Shown here piece after piece: positions 27,901 to 35,671 of a DNA stretch of 64,000 nt. The notes under the pieces were generated by a model. It saw nothing but the letters and a program-made list of their open reading frames with translations, was not told where the DNA came from and searched no databases. The stretch is from Paenibacillus monticola (GTDB taxonomy: Bacteria > Bacillota > Bacilli > Paenibacillales > Paenibacillaceae): the NCBI RefSeq assembly GCF_009664975.1, contig NZ_WJXB01000008.1, positions 162,014 through 226,013 of the forward strand, written 5' to 3'. The first letter of the stretch is position 1. Every line of letters starts with the position of its first letter. The translations under genes and the position numbers were made by a program.

Positions 27901-30900
27901 ACCAGAATATGGTCAAGCACCTGAGAGTTGCCGTCATAGGTATACGTATATTGCTCGTTTAATGGCAGTTTGTTGATCAGATTGTCAAGCTCATTTCCTT
28001 TTAACAATGTGGCTGTTTGGGTGAACTGGAAATCGTTAAGATCGCCAAGCGCGACGATATTGGCATCTGGGTTTACCGTCAGAACTTCTTTGACAAAGCC
28101 ATTTACGATCGCCGCAATTTGATGTCGCTGCGTTTCACTTGACAGCACTGCAGGCTGAACGTTCCCAAATGGGCCGTTGTCTCCAGATTTGGAATTGAAA
28201 TGATTGGCGATCACAATCACCTTCTCACCGCCGAATACAAACTGGGCCGCAAGAGGTTTCCGTGAACTCGCAAATGCGGAGTTTGTCGGATCGATTCTTC
28301 CTGGGTTGTAAGTTAATTGATCTGCCGTGGCATCGTAGCCGATAGCTTGTGTAGCTGTGCCTTTCATTCCATTTACGCTGTCTGCTAGTTGGACTCTTTG
28401 CGGATTATAGAGGAAACCTACGCGAATGTTGCCGCCAGGTGCGCCTCCGTCCTGATTGTTCGCAGGAGCTACGTCAATGTATTGATAGAGAGGACCGCCA
28501 GCAAGTGCAATGGCATTAATCAGCTCCGTAGCGCTCGCTTCAACGATGCCATTATCGGTTTCTCCATCGCTGTCTTGCATTTCGACTACACCGATAATAT
28601 CTGGTTTCTTCATATTGTTGGTAATGGACTCGGCGAGCTTTTGGATTTTTGTTGCTCCGACGCCCGGATAGTAGTTCTCGATGTTGTATGATGCGATTAA
28701 CAGTTTATCCTCATTGACTACAAGGGAGGATGTTTCCTGTTGTAAGGTGTTTGTGGTAATGGCTGGCAGTTTACCGAATTCAGGAATGACTTTAAAGTTG
28801 CCGTTGTTGTATCCGATGACGCCAGTAATGTCTGCTACAAAAGTATCACCGGTATTTACTTCCTTACCAGGATCTCCATAAGCGATCAATAGCCGCTGAG
28901 GATTGAGATTGTTGAGTCCCTTCAGGACAAGCCCGCCGGCTGGCGTAATAAGTTCTCCAGTTCCATTGTCGACTCTTGTCGGGATGTTGTAGAGAAGAGA
29001 GCTCCCACCGCCGCTAGTCCAGTAAGGACTAAGAATGGTTGGTGTAGGCAGCTTAACAAGCATGCCCTCCATGGATTCATAGAAATCAATAGCATCTTCC
29101 GCCGGTTGGAAATTAGTCATCTCATCATTGTCAATAATAGACGAGGGTATTATCCGTCCATCTTTGCCAAGAACGACTGGATCCGGCAGGGGGGCATTGG
29201 GAGAGAGTAATGATATGGCGCTCAGAGTAATTTGTGTAGATGTCAGGTTAGTGCTGCTTCCTTCATTATATTCAGATACAGAACCTGTGACGGAAACGAG
29301 ATCTCCGATAGCAGGTTTCAATGATGTGTTGGTGTTGTAAACGAAGATGCCTTCAGAGGTATTCACATTCTCATCCGGGTTGTTGTCCTGCAGGAAGAAA
29401 CCTTTGTAGGCTCCGGTGGCGAATGTGTAGCCATATTGTGTGACAATACCTTCTACATCAGTCACAGTTTGACCCGCAAACTCTGACGTGTGAGACTCAC
29501 CCTGGATATCATGAATCCGCGGAATTTCCGAAGCAATATAGGCAAAAGTGTAAATACTGCTGGTTTGACCTTCTGCTACGGCAATGGCTTTGATGGTAAC
29601 ATCTTGGTTGACCAAAATCGGGCTGGAGTACAGTGTGCTTGCCGACGTCGGTTCTGTTCCATCAAGGGTATAGTAAATGCCTGCTCCGACAGTAGGACTG
29701 GAGAGGCTTACCGAGCTGCCAATAATGATCCGGCCTGCAGCAGGGCTGGCCATGACGGAAAAAGTTTCTTCTATTAATGCGCTCTCGTTAAGTGGAATGA
29801 ACCGATATACAGCATTAAACTGCTCAATAACCCCTGTAATACTGTCAAAGGTTTTCCCCACGACCAGTGGAGACAAGCTCGAGTAAATGGTAAAAGTCTG
29901 GTCGCCTTGACTTGCTGTGACTGTGCTGCCGCTTTTACTAATGATAGTGACATTATTCATGGTCACAAGCTCGCCTTCATGGTTCTCACCATTTGCCGCA
30001 GACAAATCGGCTGCGGTCAGCAATTTTGGTGCAGGTACACCTACATTTTCTGTAATAACAGTGGATTCAAGGCCGGATTGCGTCTTGATTTCCTGTAGGT
30101 TACTGTAAATATCCATAGCCCCACGGACTTCCACAGAATCTCCGATATTGGCAAATGTCGGGAATCCATAAAGTACAATACCGGCCGAATCATCCTGAAT
30201 ATACATTTTTGATCCGTCGATGTGGGTCACGATACCTTGCGTCCAGACATTCTGTGATTTAGCTGCGCTGCGCGCAGTTGCGATATCTGTCTTGGACAAA
30301 ATCGTATAGTCAAATTTAGACACTGGACTATCCGCCAGGTTAGGTTCTGAGGCGTAAGCATAAACGGTTGTATTTACGGTTAACGGGATAGGTGCATTGT
30401 AAGGAGTATAACCACTCGCTCCACCCGATCCGTAAACGGCTGCATACACGGACGCTCCTACTGTCGGAGAATTGAGTGAAATTTCTGTGCCAACCGGCCA
30501 AGCGTTGGGAGTCGGTGAAGCAGTTACGGAGCTTGCTGTGACTGGCGCGTGGCCATAGGTACTGTTGCGTGGATCTGGCGCCTGTACCTGGAAGTCTGCT
30601 GAATTGTTATCTGTATCTTGTCCGCGATTGTCTGCCGGAGTTTGGGTCGAAGCGTTGCGGATGGCAGCGGTCGTGCTCGATAAGGCTGCGGTTGCAGTTC
30701 CTTCAACGCCGGTGGCCGTACCGAAGCCGACAATATCAATGGATTGATTCGAGGTGTTGACCAGGTCAACCTTGCCATTTGTTCCTCCCAAAGCCAGTGC
30801 TCCAATGAGGTCAGGCGCAGGCAATTCCTTAGTTCCGCCACTTCCTGTGGCCTGTTGAATCAGATAATAGCTTTTAGCTTGGATGGTGCCGGTTAGTGTA

Positions 30901-31193
30901 GTTACTTTTGTTGTATCACTTGCTACCTCGCTGAAGGCACCAGTTGCACTGGCGTAACGAACCTTCCAACCGGTCAAATCTACTGCTACATCTGTAGGAT
31001 TATATAATTCAATGAAATCATTCTTAAACTCAGCCCCACTGTTGCCACCACCGCCATAAACCTGTGAAATCACAACCTCACTGTTATTCGTTGCTGCTTG
31101 GGCAGTGTAGGTAGCTGGCAATATGTTGCCGACAACCATTAATAGTGCAAGTCCTGAAACCAACAATTTCCTGATTTTTTTAGAAATATCCAT
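24942..31193 (-). CDS. Secreted S-layer-anchored nuclease / 5'-nucleotidase fusion protein
   Basis: 2083 residues from the ATG at 31193, which gives a clean signal peptide (KKIRKLLVSGLALLMVVG, cleavage near AQAA). A GTG at 31217 would add eight residues. Domains in order: lamin-tail domain about 40-160; chitobiase C-terminal-like repeat; OB-like segments around 310-440 and 600-700; a second chitobiase-like repeat between them; endonuclease/exonuclease/phosphatase domain from about 830 (LLIASYNIENYY, IGVVEMQDSD, SDHDAVMAQI); calcineurin-like 5'-nucleotidase from about 1139 (ILHTNDTHAN, DAGDVFSG, GNHEFDKD, GGHSH) with its C-terminal domain (GNLIADGM, NGGGIRES); Thr/Pro linker about 1654-1694; a further domain; and three SLH repeats from about 1898. 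It probably degrades extracellular nucleic acid and strips phosphate from nucleotides at the cell surface. Monocistronic. Confidence 0.9.
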   Translation of the reverse strand: MDISKKIRKLLVSGLALLMVVGNILPATYTAQAATNNSEVVISQVYGGGGNSGAEFKNDFIELYNPTDVAVDLTGWKVRYASATGAFSEVASDTTKVTTLTGTIQAKSYYLIQQATGSGGTKELPAPDLIGALALGGTNGKVDLVNTSNQSIDIVGFGTATGVEGTATAALSSTTAAIRNASTQTPADNRGQDTDNNSADFQVQAPDPRNSTYGHAPVTASSVTASPTPNAWPVGTEISLNSPTVGASVYAAVYGSGGASGYTPYNAPIPLTVNTTVYAYASEPNLADSPVSKFDYTILSKTDIATARSAAKSQNVWTQGIVTHIDGSKMYIQDDSAGIVLYGFPTFANIGDSVEVRGAMDIYSNLQEIKTQSGLESTVITENVGVPAPKLLTAADLSAANGENHEGELVTMNNVTIISKSGSTVTASQGDQTFTIYSSLSPLVVGKTFDSITGVIEQFNAVYRFIPLNESALIEETFSVMASPAAGRIIIGSSVSLSSPTVGAGIYYTLDGTEPTSASTLYSSPILVNQDVTIKAIAVAEGQTSSIYTFAYIASEIPRIHDIQGESHTSEFAGQTVTDVEGIVTQYGYTFATGAYKGFFLQDNNPDENVNTSEGIFVYNTNTSLKPAIGDLVSVTGSVSEYNEGSSTNLTSTQITLSAISLLSPNAPLPDPVVLGKDGRIIPSSIIDNDEMTNFQPAEDAIDFYESMEGMLVKLPTPTILSPYWTSGGGSSLLYNIPTRVDNGTGELITPAGGLVLKGLNNLNPQRLLIAYGDPGKEVNTGDTFVADITGVIGYNNGNFKVIPEFGKLPAITTNTLQQETSSLVVNEDKLLIASYNIENYYPGVGATKIQKLAESITNNMKKPDIIGVVEMQDSDGETDNGIVEASATELINAIALAGGPLYQYIDVAPANNQDGGAPGGNIRVGFLYNPQRVQLADSVNGMKGTATQAIGYDATADQLTYNPGRIDPTNSAFASSRKPLAAQFVFGGEKVIVIANHFNSKSGDNGPFGNVQPAVLSSETQRHQIAAIVNGFVKEVLTVNPDANIVALGDLNDFQFTQTATLLKGNELDNLINKLPLNEQYTYTYDGNSQVLDHILVSKNLTASSEVDVVHLNADFSPSKGRVSDHDAVMAQIDFTLFPLTILHTNDTHANLDTTNSPNNILRRVTAIKDAKASSTNPILVDAGDVFSGSLYFNKYLGLADLEFMNLVGYDAMTFGNHEFDKDSDILSKFIGKAEFPFVSSNVNFSADAILSNMFTNEIGQPGADATIYPALIMEVAGEEVGLIGLTTEDTANIASPGAVTFDDAFAKAEATVAMLQAENINKIIVLSHLGYEEDIKLAQAVNGIDVIVGGHSHTKLDQAVVDHTDPNAPKLIVQAGEKGLFLGKLEVLFDQAGVLTQWEDQLISIDAKTGTVYNIAEDPEAKLILDTDYKPGIQELSNTQVGNTDVILNGVRTDVRSKETNMGNLIADGMLDAAKAAGTNAVIALQNGGGIRESINVGPITQGEVLTVLPFNNDLVTITLTGQEIKDAMENGVSTITTTKDGRFPQIAGMRFYYDSTKPVNERVLRIEVKNGTNYVPIDLNTSYEVATNAFTAKGGDFYASLEKAYKEGRVNLLYLPDYDVFTKYIQKIGTVTATTSAVEGRIVDLLGAPLPDTAMPTPTPTPVGGSTPVATPTPSATATPAPTAVAMATPQVTTITAADLTAQLANLPTGSNELVIPVIASQGGAQISLPGSVLVLQAAAHPDTVLTFTTTEGISYSLPLSIVNGAALAAQLGSSDFTITLSMLQADSGTISTVNQAIASLQGSVTLAAPVIEFSITAQAGNNSMPLNSFGSTFVNRTINAPAALNPQNATAVVFDPASGKLSFVPSVFITKADGTTNVTIKRNSNSYYTVVQSTKSFADINGHWAKSSIDLLASKLIVSGTSSTTFSPSQSVTRAEFAALITRSLGLATVNGGTAYSDVSSSAWYADGINTAMAAGLISGYTDGSFKPSSPITRQEMAAVLARAIKYTGKTLNADPAALAKFSDAASLPVWSKTAVAEIAAEGIIQGATDGSFAPQKMATRAEAVTMLEKTLKVLQFIN

Positions 31194-31217
31194 ATTGTTG
31201 AAATCTACCCCTCTCAC

Positions 31218-31544
31218 ATCTATAATTTACAACCTACTAAAATATATCATCTCATTGTAAAATGAAAGGTTGTCTGACATGAATATATAGTAAAATTGAA
31301 ATTATTAAAATCAAAACTATGTAAATTTATACACATTGCACAAAAGGAAGAGAGGATATTGTAATAATTCCACATATAAAGTAAATATTTAGTTAACAAA
31401 GATGACCGATTGTTCCTCTTTGTTAACTCCATGTTATGTTTGAACGATAGAAGTGTTAAAAAATTTACTCTATCAATGTAATGATTATCTCTGGATAAAA
31501 TAAATGTGGTCAATAACGTCTATGGCTTTTATTAGAGCAATAAT
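31218..31544. other. AT-rich intergenic region between the nuclease gene and serS
   Basis: Very AT-rich and without a convincing gene. An 88-codon minus-strand frame covers much of it but has no ribosome binding site, and its composition (Asn, Ser, Phe, Tyr) matches random AT-rich sequence. It presumably holds the promoter of the large secreted protein gene. I could not choose one candidate. Confidence 0.4.
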
Positions 31545-31571
31545 AAAAAAAGACAGCAAGTATCGCTGTCT
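31545..31571 (-). terminator. Intrinsic terminator of serS
   Basis: AGACAGC (31551-31557) and GCTGTCT (31565-31571) form a perfect seven-base-pair stem with a seven-base loop. On the minus strand it is followed by a T-run (complement of 31545-31551). Confidence 0.88.
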
Positions 31572-31613
31572 TAAAGTCATACTATTCTTTCAGGCTTCAA
31601 GTGGTTATGACAT

Positions 31614-32900
31614 CTACTTCTGTGGAAGCTCTAACCGCTCTTTGCCATCCATATATTTGCGCAAAGCCTGGGGAATATAGATGCTGCCATCCTCTAACTG
31701 ATGATTCTCCAGCAGCGGGATCAGAATTCTTGGCGTAGCCACTGCGGTATTATTCAGGGTATGACAGTATTGCAGCCGCCCATCCGCATCCCGGTAACGG
31801 ATGTTCGACCGGCGGGCTTGAAAGTCCAGCAAGTTCGAGGCCGAATGAGTCTCCCCGTATGCTTCTCTGCTCGGCATCCAGGTCTCGATATCGTATTGCT
31901 TATGTGTCTTTAGCGACATGTCTCCACTGCAGACAGCCACGACTCGGTAGGGTAGCTCTAGCAGTTGCAAAATATGCTCGGCGTTGGCCAGAATTTCCTG
32001 CAGGATATTCTCCGATGCCCCAGCATCATTCCGGCATAACACCACCTGCTCGATCTTCGAGAACTGGTGCACGCGGTACAGTCCGCGGACATCTCGTCCC
32101 GCCGAGCCCACTTCGCGGCGGAAGCAAGCCGACATCCCGGCCAGTCGCAGCGGTGCTTCGAGTTCGACGATCTCATCGCTATAGAGCGAGACCAGCGAAA
32201 CCTCCGACGTTCCGGCCAGCCAGCGGTTCTCCCCATTCAGCTCATAGGTCTGATCCATCCCTCCAGGGAAAAATCCTGTCCGCACCAGCGATTCCGGGCG
32301 GACAATCACCGGCACATCCAGCACGCTGAAGCCGCGTGCTGCCAATACATCCAGCGCCAGCCGCTGCACGGCGAGGTGTAGATAAAGGCCGGCACCCTTG
32401 AGCACATAGCTGCGGGGTCCACCTGCTTTGACGCCGCGCGGAATATCGATGATATCATGCAACTCGCCCAAGCTCACATGGTCGCGCAGCACGAAGCCAA
32501 ATTCCGGGACTATTCCTTGTTGCCGCAGCTCTACATTCTCGCTGTCATCGCGGCCGATGGGGGTATCCGGCGATATCGGATTTGGAGCCAGCAGCAGCAG
32601 CTCCGCCACTCGGCTGTCCGCCTCGGCCAGATGAACTTCCAATGTATCTAAGCGGCGGTTAATCTCCCGCACTTGTTCCTTGGCAGCCTCCCCAGCTGTA
32701 GCTTCACCCTGCCGCAGACATTTCTCGACCTCTTTGGTCAGCCCATTCCGCGCGGCTCTGTGCTCTTCGGTTTCCTGGCGCAGCTTCCGCCGTTTGTCAT
32801 CCCATTCTAGCAACTCATCTAGCGGGAAATCCACTTGTTTCCATGCAGCTGTCTTTCTAACGATTTCCTCATTGTCCCTGATCCAGTTCATGTCCAGCAT
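31614..32900 (-). CDS. serS: Seryl-tRNA synthetase
   Basis: 428 residues, as expected for bacterial SerRS. It charges tRNA-Ser in the cytoplasm. MLDMNWIRDNEEIVRKTAAW opens the N-terminal tRNA-binding coiled coil (about 30-100). The class II core shows motif 2 (ACFRREVGSAGRDVRGLYR) and motif 3 (the NNTAVATPRILIPLLEN segment). The serine-binding Thr-x-Glu is seen as GTSEV. It is monocistronic, with a T-box leader upstream and a terminator downstream. Genomes of this group often carry a second serS, so this could be a duplicate copy, though its T-box suggests that it serves charging. Confidence 0.97.
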   Translation of the reverse strand: MLDMNWIRDNEEIVRKTAAWKQVDFPLDELLEWDDKRRKLRQETEEHRAARNGLTKEVEKCLRQGEATAGEAAKEQVREINRRLDTLEVHLAEADSRVAELLLLAPNPISPDTPIGRDDSENVELRQQGIVPEFGFVLRDHVSLGELHDIIDIPRGVKAGGPRSYVLKGAGLYLHLAVQRLALDVLAARGFSVLDVPVIVRPESLVRTGFFPGGMDQTYELNGENRWLAGTSEVSLVSLYSDEIVELEAPLRLAGMSACFRREVGSAGRDVRGLYRVHQFSKIEQVVLCRNDAGASENILQEILANAEHILQLLELPYRVVAVCSGDMSLKTHKQYDIETWMPSREAYGETHSASNLLDFQARRSNIRYRDADGRLQYCHTLNNTAVATPRILIPLLENHQLEDGSIYIPQALRKYMDGKERLELPQK

Positions 32901-32933
32901 CCGCGTTTCGCTCCTTTTGTCTTAAAAAAATAC

Positions 32934-33135
32934 AAAAAACGCCCTCATCCATGGGACGAGGAGCGTCAGCTCGCGGTGCCACCCAGGTTGACCGATTTCG
33001 CATAAACAACAAATGAAATCGATCCTCTTTGGTCATCGCTATAACGGGCGAAACCCGGTAAACTTAGGGAGCTGCTGCTCCGGTCGCAGACGCCTCACGG
33101 TTGGATGCCGTTCATTGGCTTGATCGGGATGTAAT
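32934..33135 (-). promoter_or_regulatory. T-box riboswitch leader of serS
   Basis: Read on the minus strand, the T-box sequence GGTGGCACCGCG (complement of 32972-32983) is exact. It is followed by a terminator stem (CGTCCC..GGACGAGG region, 32940-32966) and a T-run (32934-32939). Upstream are the expected stem I elements between about 33010 and 33135. Uncharged tRNA-Ser is expected to favour the antiterminator and let serS be transcribed. I did not assign the specifier codon with certainty. Confidence 0.93.
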
Positions 33136-33331
33136 ATTGTTGCTAGTATAGCGCAAGAAAATGGCGAGTGCAAGGGGGCAGGCGCGTGGTAATCATAAGC
33201 ACGCACTAACCTTTCTAAGCTAAGGTCAGTTTGACAATAATGAGCTTCCTTTGTTAGGATTATAACTAATTTAAAGTATTTTAGTCGGAATTAACAGCGT
33301 TGGCTGTTAACCGGACGGAAGAGGTGTAGAA

Positions 33332-33886
33332 GTGGCCAAAATTGTAGTCATTAACGGAACGCCATCCCTGGTGTCACGCATCAATGCAGTCATCGAATAT
33401 GCAGAGGCCAGCTTAAGACAGAGCGGGTTTGAGGTAGATCGCATTAATGTCGCCGAGCTGCCAGCAGAGGATTTAATTCATACCAAGTTTGAGAGCGAGT
33501 CGATTGTCAAAGCGAATGGACTAGTGGCCGAAGCAGATGCGGTAATCGTGGTCAGCCCCGTTTATAAAGCGTCCTATACAGGCGTGCTGAAGACCTTTCT
33601 CGATCTGGTGCCACAAAAAGGACTGGCCGGCAAAATCGTGCTTCCCCTCTTCATGGGCGGCAGCTTAGCCCATCTGCTCTCCATTGATTACGCGCTGAAG
33701 CCAGTGCTGTCCGTGCTGGGCGCACGTCATATTTTGGGCGGCGTATATGCCGTGGATTCCCAGGTTGTCCGTAACGATCAAGGTGAAGTCGAGCTAGTGG
33801 ACGAGTTGAAGCTGCGTCTGAACGAAGTGCTGGAAGAGCTTGTGCTAGAAACCAACCATAAGGCGGCGCGTAAGGTACAGGGTTAG
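33332..33886 (+). CDS. ssuE: NADPH-dependent FMN reductase, SsuE-like
   Basis: 184 residues, GTG start with an AGAGGTG ribosome binding site. Flavodoxin-like fold: VVINGTPSLVSRINAVIEYA is the FMN-phosphate loop, VVSPVYKASYTGVLKTFLDL is the SsuE-family signature, and FMGGSLAHLLSIDYALKPVL follows. SsuE-type enzymes give reduced FMN to two-component monooxygenases such as alkanesulfonate monooxygenase. No monooxygenase or sulfonate transporter gene is adjacent, so the partner is elsewhere. A GNAT gene follows 24 bases later and may be cotranscribed. The family call is firm, but the symbol is by similarity. Confidence 0.82.
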   Translation: MAKIVVINGTPSLVSRINAVIEYAEASLRQSGFEVDRINVAELPAEDLIHTKFESESIVKANGLVAEADAVIVVSPVYKASYTGVLKTFLDLVPQKGLAGKIVLPLFMGGSLAHLLSIDYALKPVLSVLGARHILGGVYAVDSQVVRNDQGEVELVDELKLRLNEVLEELVLETNHKAARKVQG

Positions 33887-33910
33887 TATTCGAGTGTCAG
33901 GAGCGATACG

Positions 33911-34318
33911 ATGAGGATCGATTGGGCAACGGAGAGAGATTACAATTATCTCGTGGAACGTGACCATCATCTATTAGAACGTCTCATAATGAGCAAAATA
34001 AACGCCAAAGAAATATATATCCTGCGTGAGGCTGAAGATAGCAATATTGGCTTCATGAGATACAGTTACTTTTGGGACAATACACCATTTATGAATTTGA
34101 TCTGGATCGATGAGTTGTATCGAGGTAAGGGGATAGGTGAGCAAGTCGTTACATTTTGGGCAAAAGAAATGAAACAGCAGGGCTGTGAATTGCTTATGAC
34201 CTCTACCCTGGCAACTGAAGATGCACAGCATTTTTACCGGAAACTAGGCTTTAAAGACGCCGGATGTTTATTGTTAGACAATGAGCCTTTAGAAATCATT
34301 CTCACAAAATCAATCTGA
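33911..34318 (+). CDS. GNAT-family N-acetyltransferase
   Basis: 135 residues, compact GNAT domain. The acetyl-CoA-binding motif A is IDELYRGKGIGEQVVTFWAK, followed by motif B with DAQHFYRKLGFKDAG. The N-terminal WATERDYNYLVERDHH is usual for small stand-alone GNAT enzymes. AGGAGCG lies upstream of the ATG. The acceptor substrate cannot be read from sequence. Followed by a bidirectional terminator. Confidence 0.88.
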   Translation: MRIDWATERDYNYLVERDHHLLERLIMSKINAKEIYILREAEDSNIGFMRYSYFWDNTPFMNLIWIDELYRGKGIGEQVVTFWAKEMKQQGCELLMTSTLATEDAQHFYRKLGFKDAGCLLLDNEPLEIILTKSI

Positions 34319-34337
34319 TGTATCCCGTACAGCAAGA

Positions 34338-34381
34338 GCAAACAGGCCGCTTTCACCAAAAGGTGAGAGCGGCCTGTTTGC
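34338..34381. terminator. Bidirectional terminator between the GNAT gene and nrdB
   Basis: The arms GCAAACAGGCCGCTTTCACC (34338-34357) and 34362-34381 pair almost completely around an AAAA loop. It separates convergent genes (GNAT on plus, nrdB on minus), and the arms themselves supply AAACA/TGTTT tails, so it probably serves both. Confidence 0.88.
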
Positions 34382-34405
34382 TTGTTGCTATATCAAGTCC
34401 AGTTC

Positions 34406-35437
34406 TTACAAATCATCAAACCCGTTATCTTCGCCCACCTTGCCGTAGTTGCGGGACTTGGCTTCGAAGAAGTCAGTTTTGGTGGAGTTCAGCGCATCGT
34501 CTGAGAAAGGCTTAATCCACGGCATGCAATTGACGTCGACGCCGGTATAAGCTTTTTCCATACCCATCAGGGTCAGGCGTTTGTTCGCCGTATATTTGAT
34601 GTAGTCGCTGAGCTCGTTCATATCAATACCGCGCACATTGGTGAGCGTATAGTGGCCCCAGTTGGTTTCCAGCTCGACCGCGCGGTCGATGGTCCGGTAG
34701 ACGTAGTCCATGTTCTCCTTGGTGTTCAGCTCCGGGCAATCGACAAGCAACTGCTTGAATACCTCGGCAAAAAAGTAGCAATGCTGGTTCTCGTCACGTT
34801 GAATATATGAGATCATCTGGCTGGTGGACATCATCTTTTGGTCACGGGCCAGATTATAGAAGAAGGCAAAGGTACTGTAGAAAAAGATTCCCTCCAGAAT
34901 AAGATCGGCCACCAGCGCATGGAAAAAGGTCTGGCGGGTCGGGTTGTCGCGGAACTCCTGATAAATATCGGAGATGAACTGATTGCGCTCCAAGAGCACC
35001 GGATCTTTTTTCCAATACTCAAAAATCTCCTTCTGCTCGCTATCCGAGACGATCGAGGACAGAACATAGGAATAAGATTGGTTATGCACCACTTCCTGTT
35101 GCCCTATGATGGCAGAGATGGCTTCCAAAGAAGAGTCGGTAAAATAACGCTTCACATCGCCGACGAACATCGTCTGCATCGAATCCAGTACCGCTAAGAG
35201 CGAGATATTGATCTTGAACACACGTTGCTCTTCCGCATCCAACATCGGAAACTGCTGGGCATCCTTGGACATCGGAATCTCATCTGCGATCCAGTGGTTC
35301 AGCAGCAGCACCTTGTACAGCTTATACATATGCGGCATACGGATATCATTCCAGTTCAATATCCCCGAGCATTCGCCGTCGATGATGCGTGTACTTTGGT
35401 TCGGTGCTTCAGTATTAAATATTTTTTGCAGTTGCAT
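34406..35437 (-). CDS. nrdB: Class Ia ribonucleoside-diphosphate reductase, beta subunit
   Basis: 343 residues, AAGGAGTGAG before the ATG. It makes the diiron-tyrosyl radical for dNTP synthesis. Metal ligands and radical site are all visible: Asp85 (AVLDSMQT), Glu115 and His118 (QQEVVHNQSY), Tyr122 as the radical tyrosine, Glu182 (LILEGIFF), Glu216 and His219 (RDENQHCYFF). It is the last gene of the nrdD-nrdG-nrdA-nrdB set on the minus strand, 234 bases after nrdA, a gap that contains a dispersed hairpin repeat. No nrdI gene is nearby, which argues against class Ib. The C-terminus ends in acidic residues expected for docking on NrdA. Confidence 0.95.
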   Translation of the reverse strand: MQLQKIFNTEAPNQSTRIIDGECSGILNWNDIRMPHMYKLYKVLLLNHWIADEIPMSKDAQQFPMLDAEEQRVFKINISLLAVLDSMQTMFVGDVKRYFTDSSLEAISAIIGQQEVVHNQSYSYVLSSIVSDSEQKEIFEYWKKDPVLLERNQFISDIYQEFRDNPTRQTFFHALVADLILEGIFFYSTFAFFYNLARDQKMMSTSQMISYIQRDENQHCYFFAEVFKQLLVDCPELNTKENMDYVYRTIDRAVELETNWGHYTLTNVRGIDMNELSDYIKYTANKRLTLMGMEKAYTGVDVNCMPWIKPFSDDALNSTKTDFFEAKSRNYGKVGEDNGFDDL

Positions 35438-35515
35438 TTCTGCTCACTCCTTATATTCTTGCGAAGCTAATTTGCTTCGGTAGATGTTGATTATCAATTA
35501 GTGATGGAGCCATGA

Positions 35516-35645
35516 AGAGGAATTTTGGAACTGGAGAAGCGCAGCGTTCGCCTTTATCCTCGGATTTCCACCGCAAACGCGGTATAAATCAAGAAATCTG
35601 AGGATAACAGCGATCGGAAGTCCAAATATTCCTCGTAATGGCGGC
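35516..35645 (+). repeat. Dispersed hairpin-forming intergenic repeat, copy 1
   Basis: About 130 bases that recur in inverted orientation at 63623-63760 with roughly 80-85% identity. The centre folds on itself: TTATCCTCGGATTTC (35554-35568) against GAAATCTGAGGATAA (35593-35607), with a CCGC/GCGG cap. The flanks AGAGGAATTTTGGAACTGG and GTCCAAATATTCCTCG are themselves partly complementary. It lies between nrdA and nrdB. Confidence 0.85.
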
Positions 35646-35671
35646 TATATCACTGGAAATCTATGAGGCTT

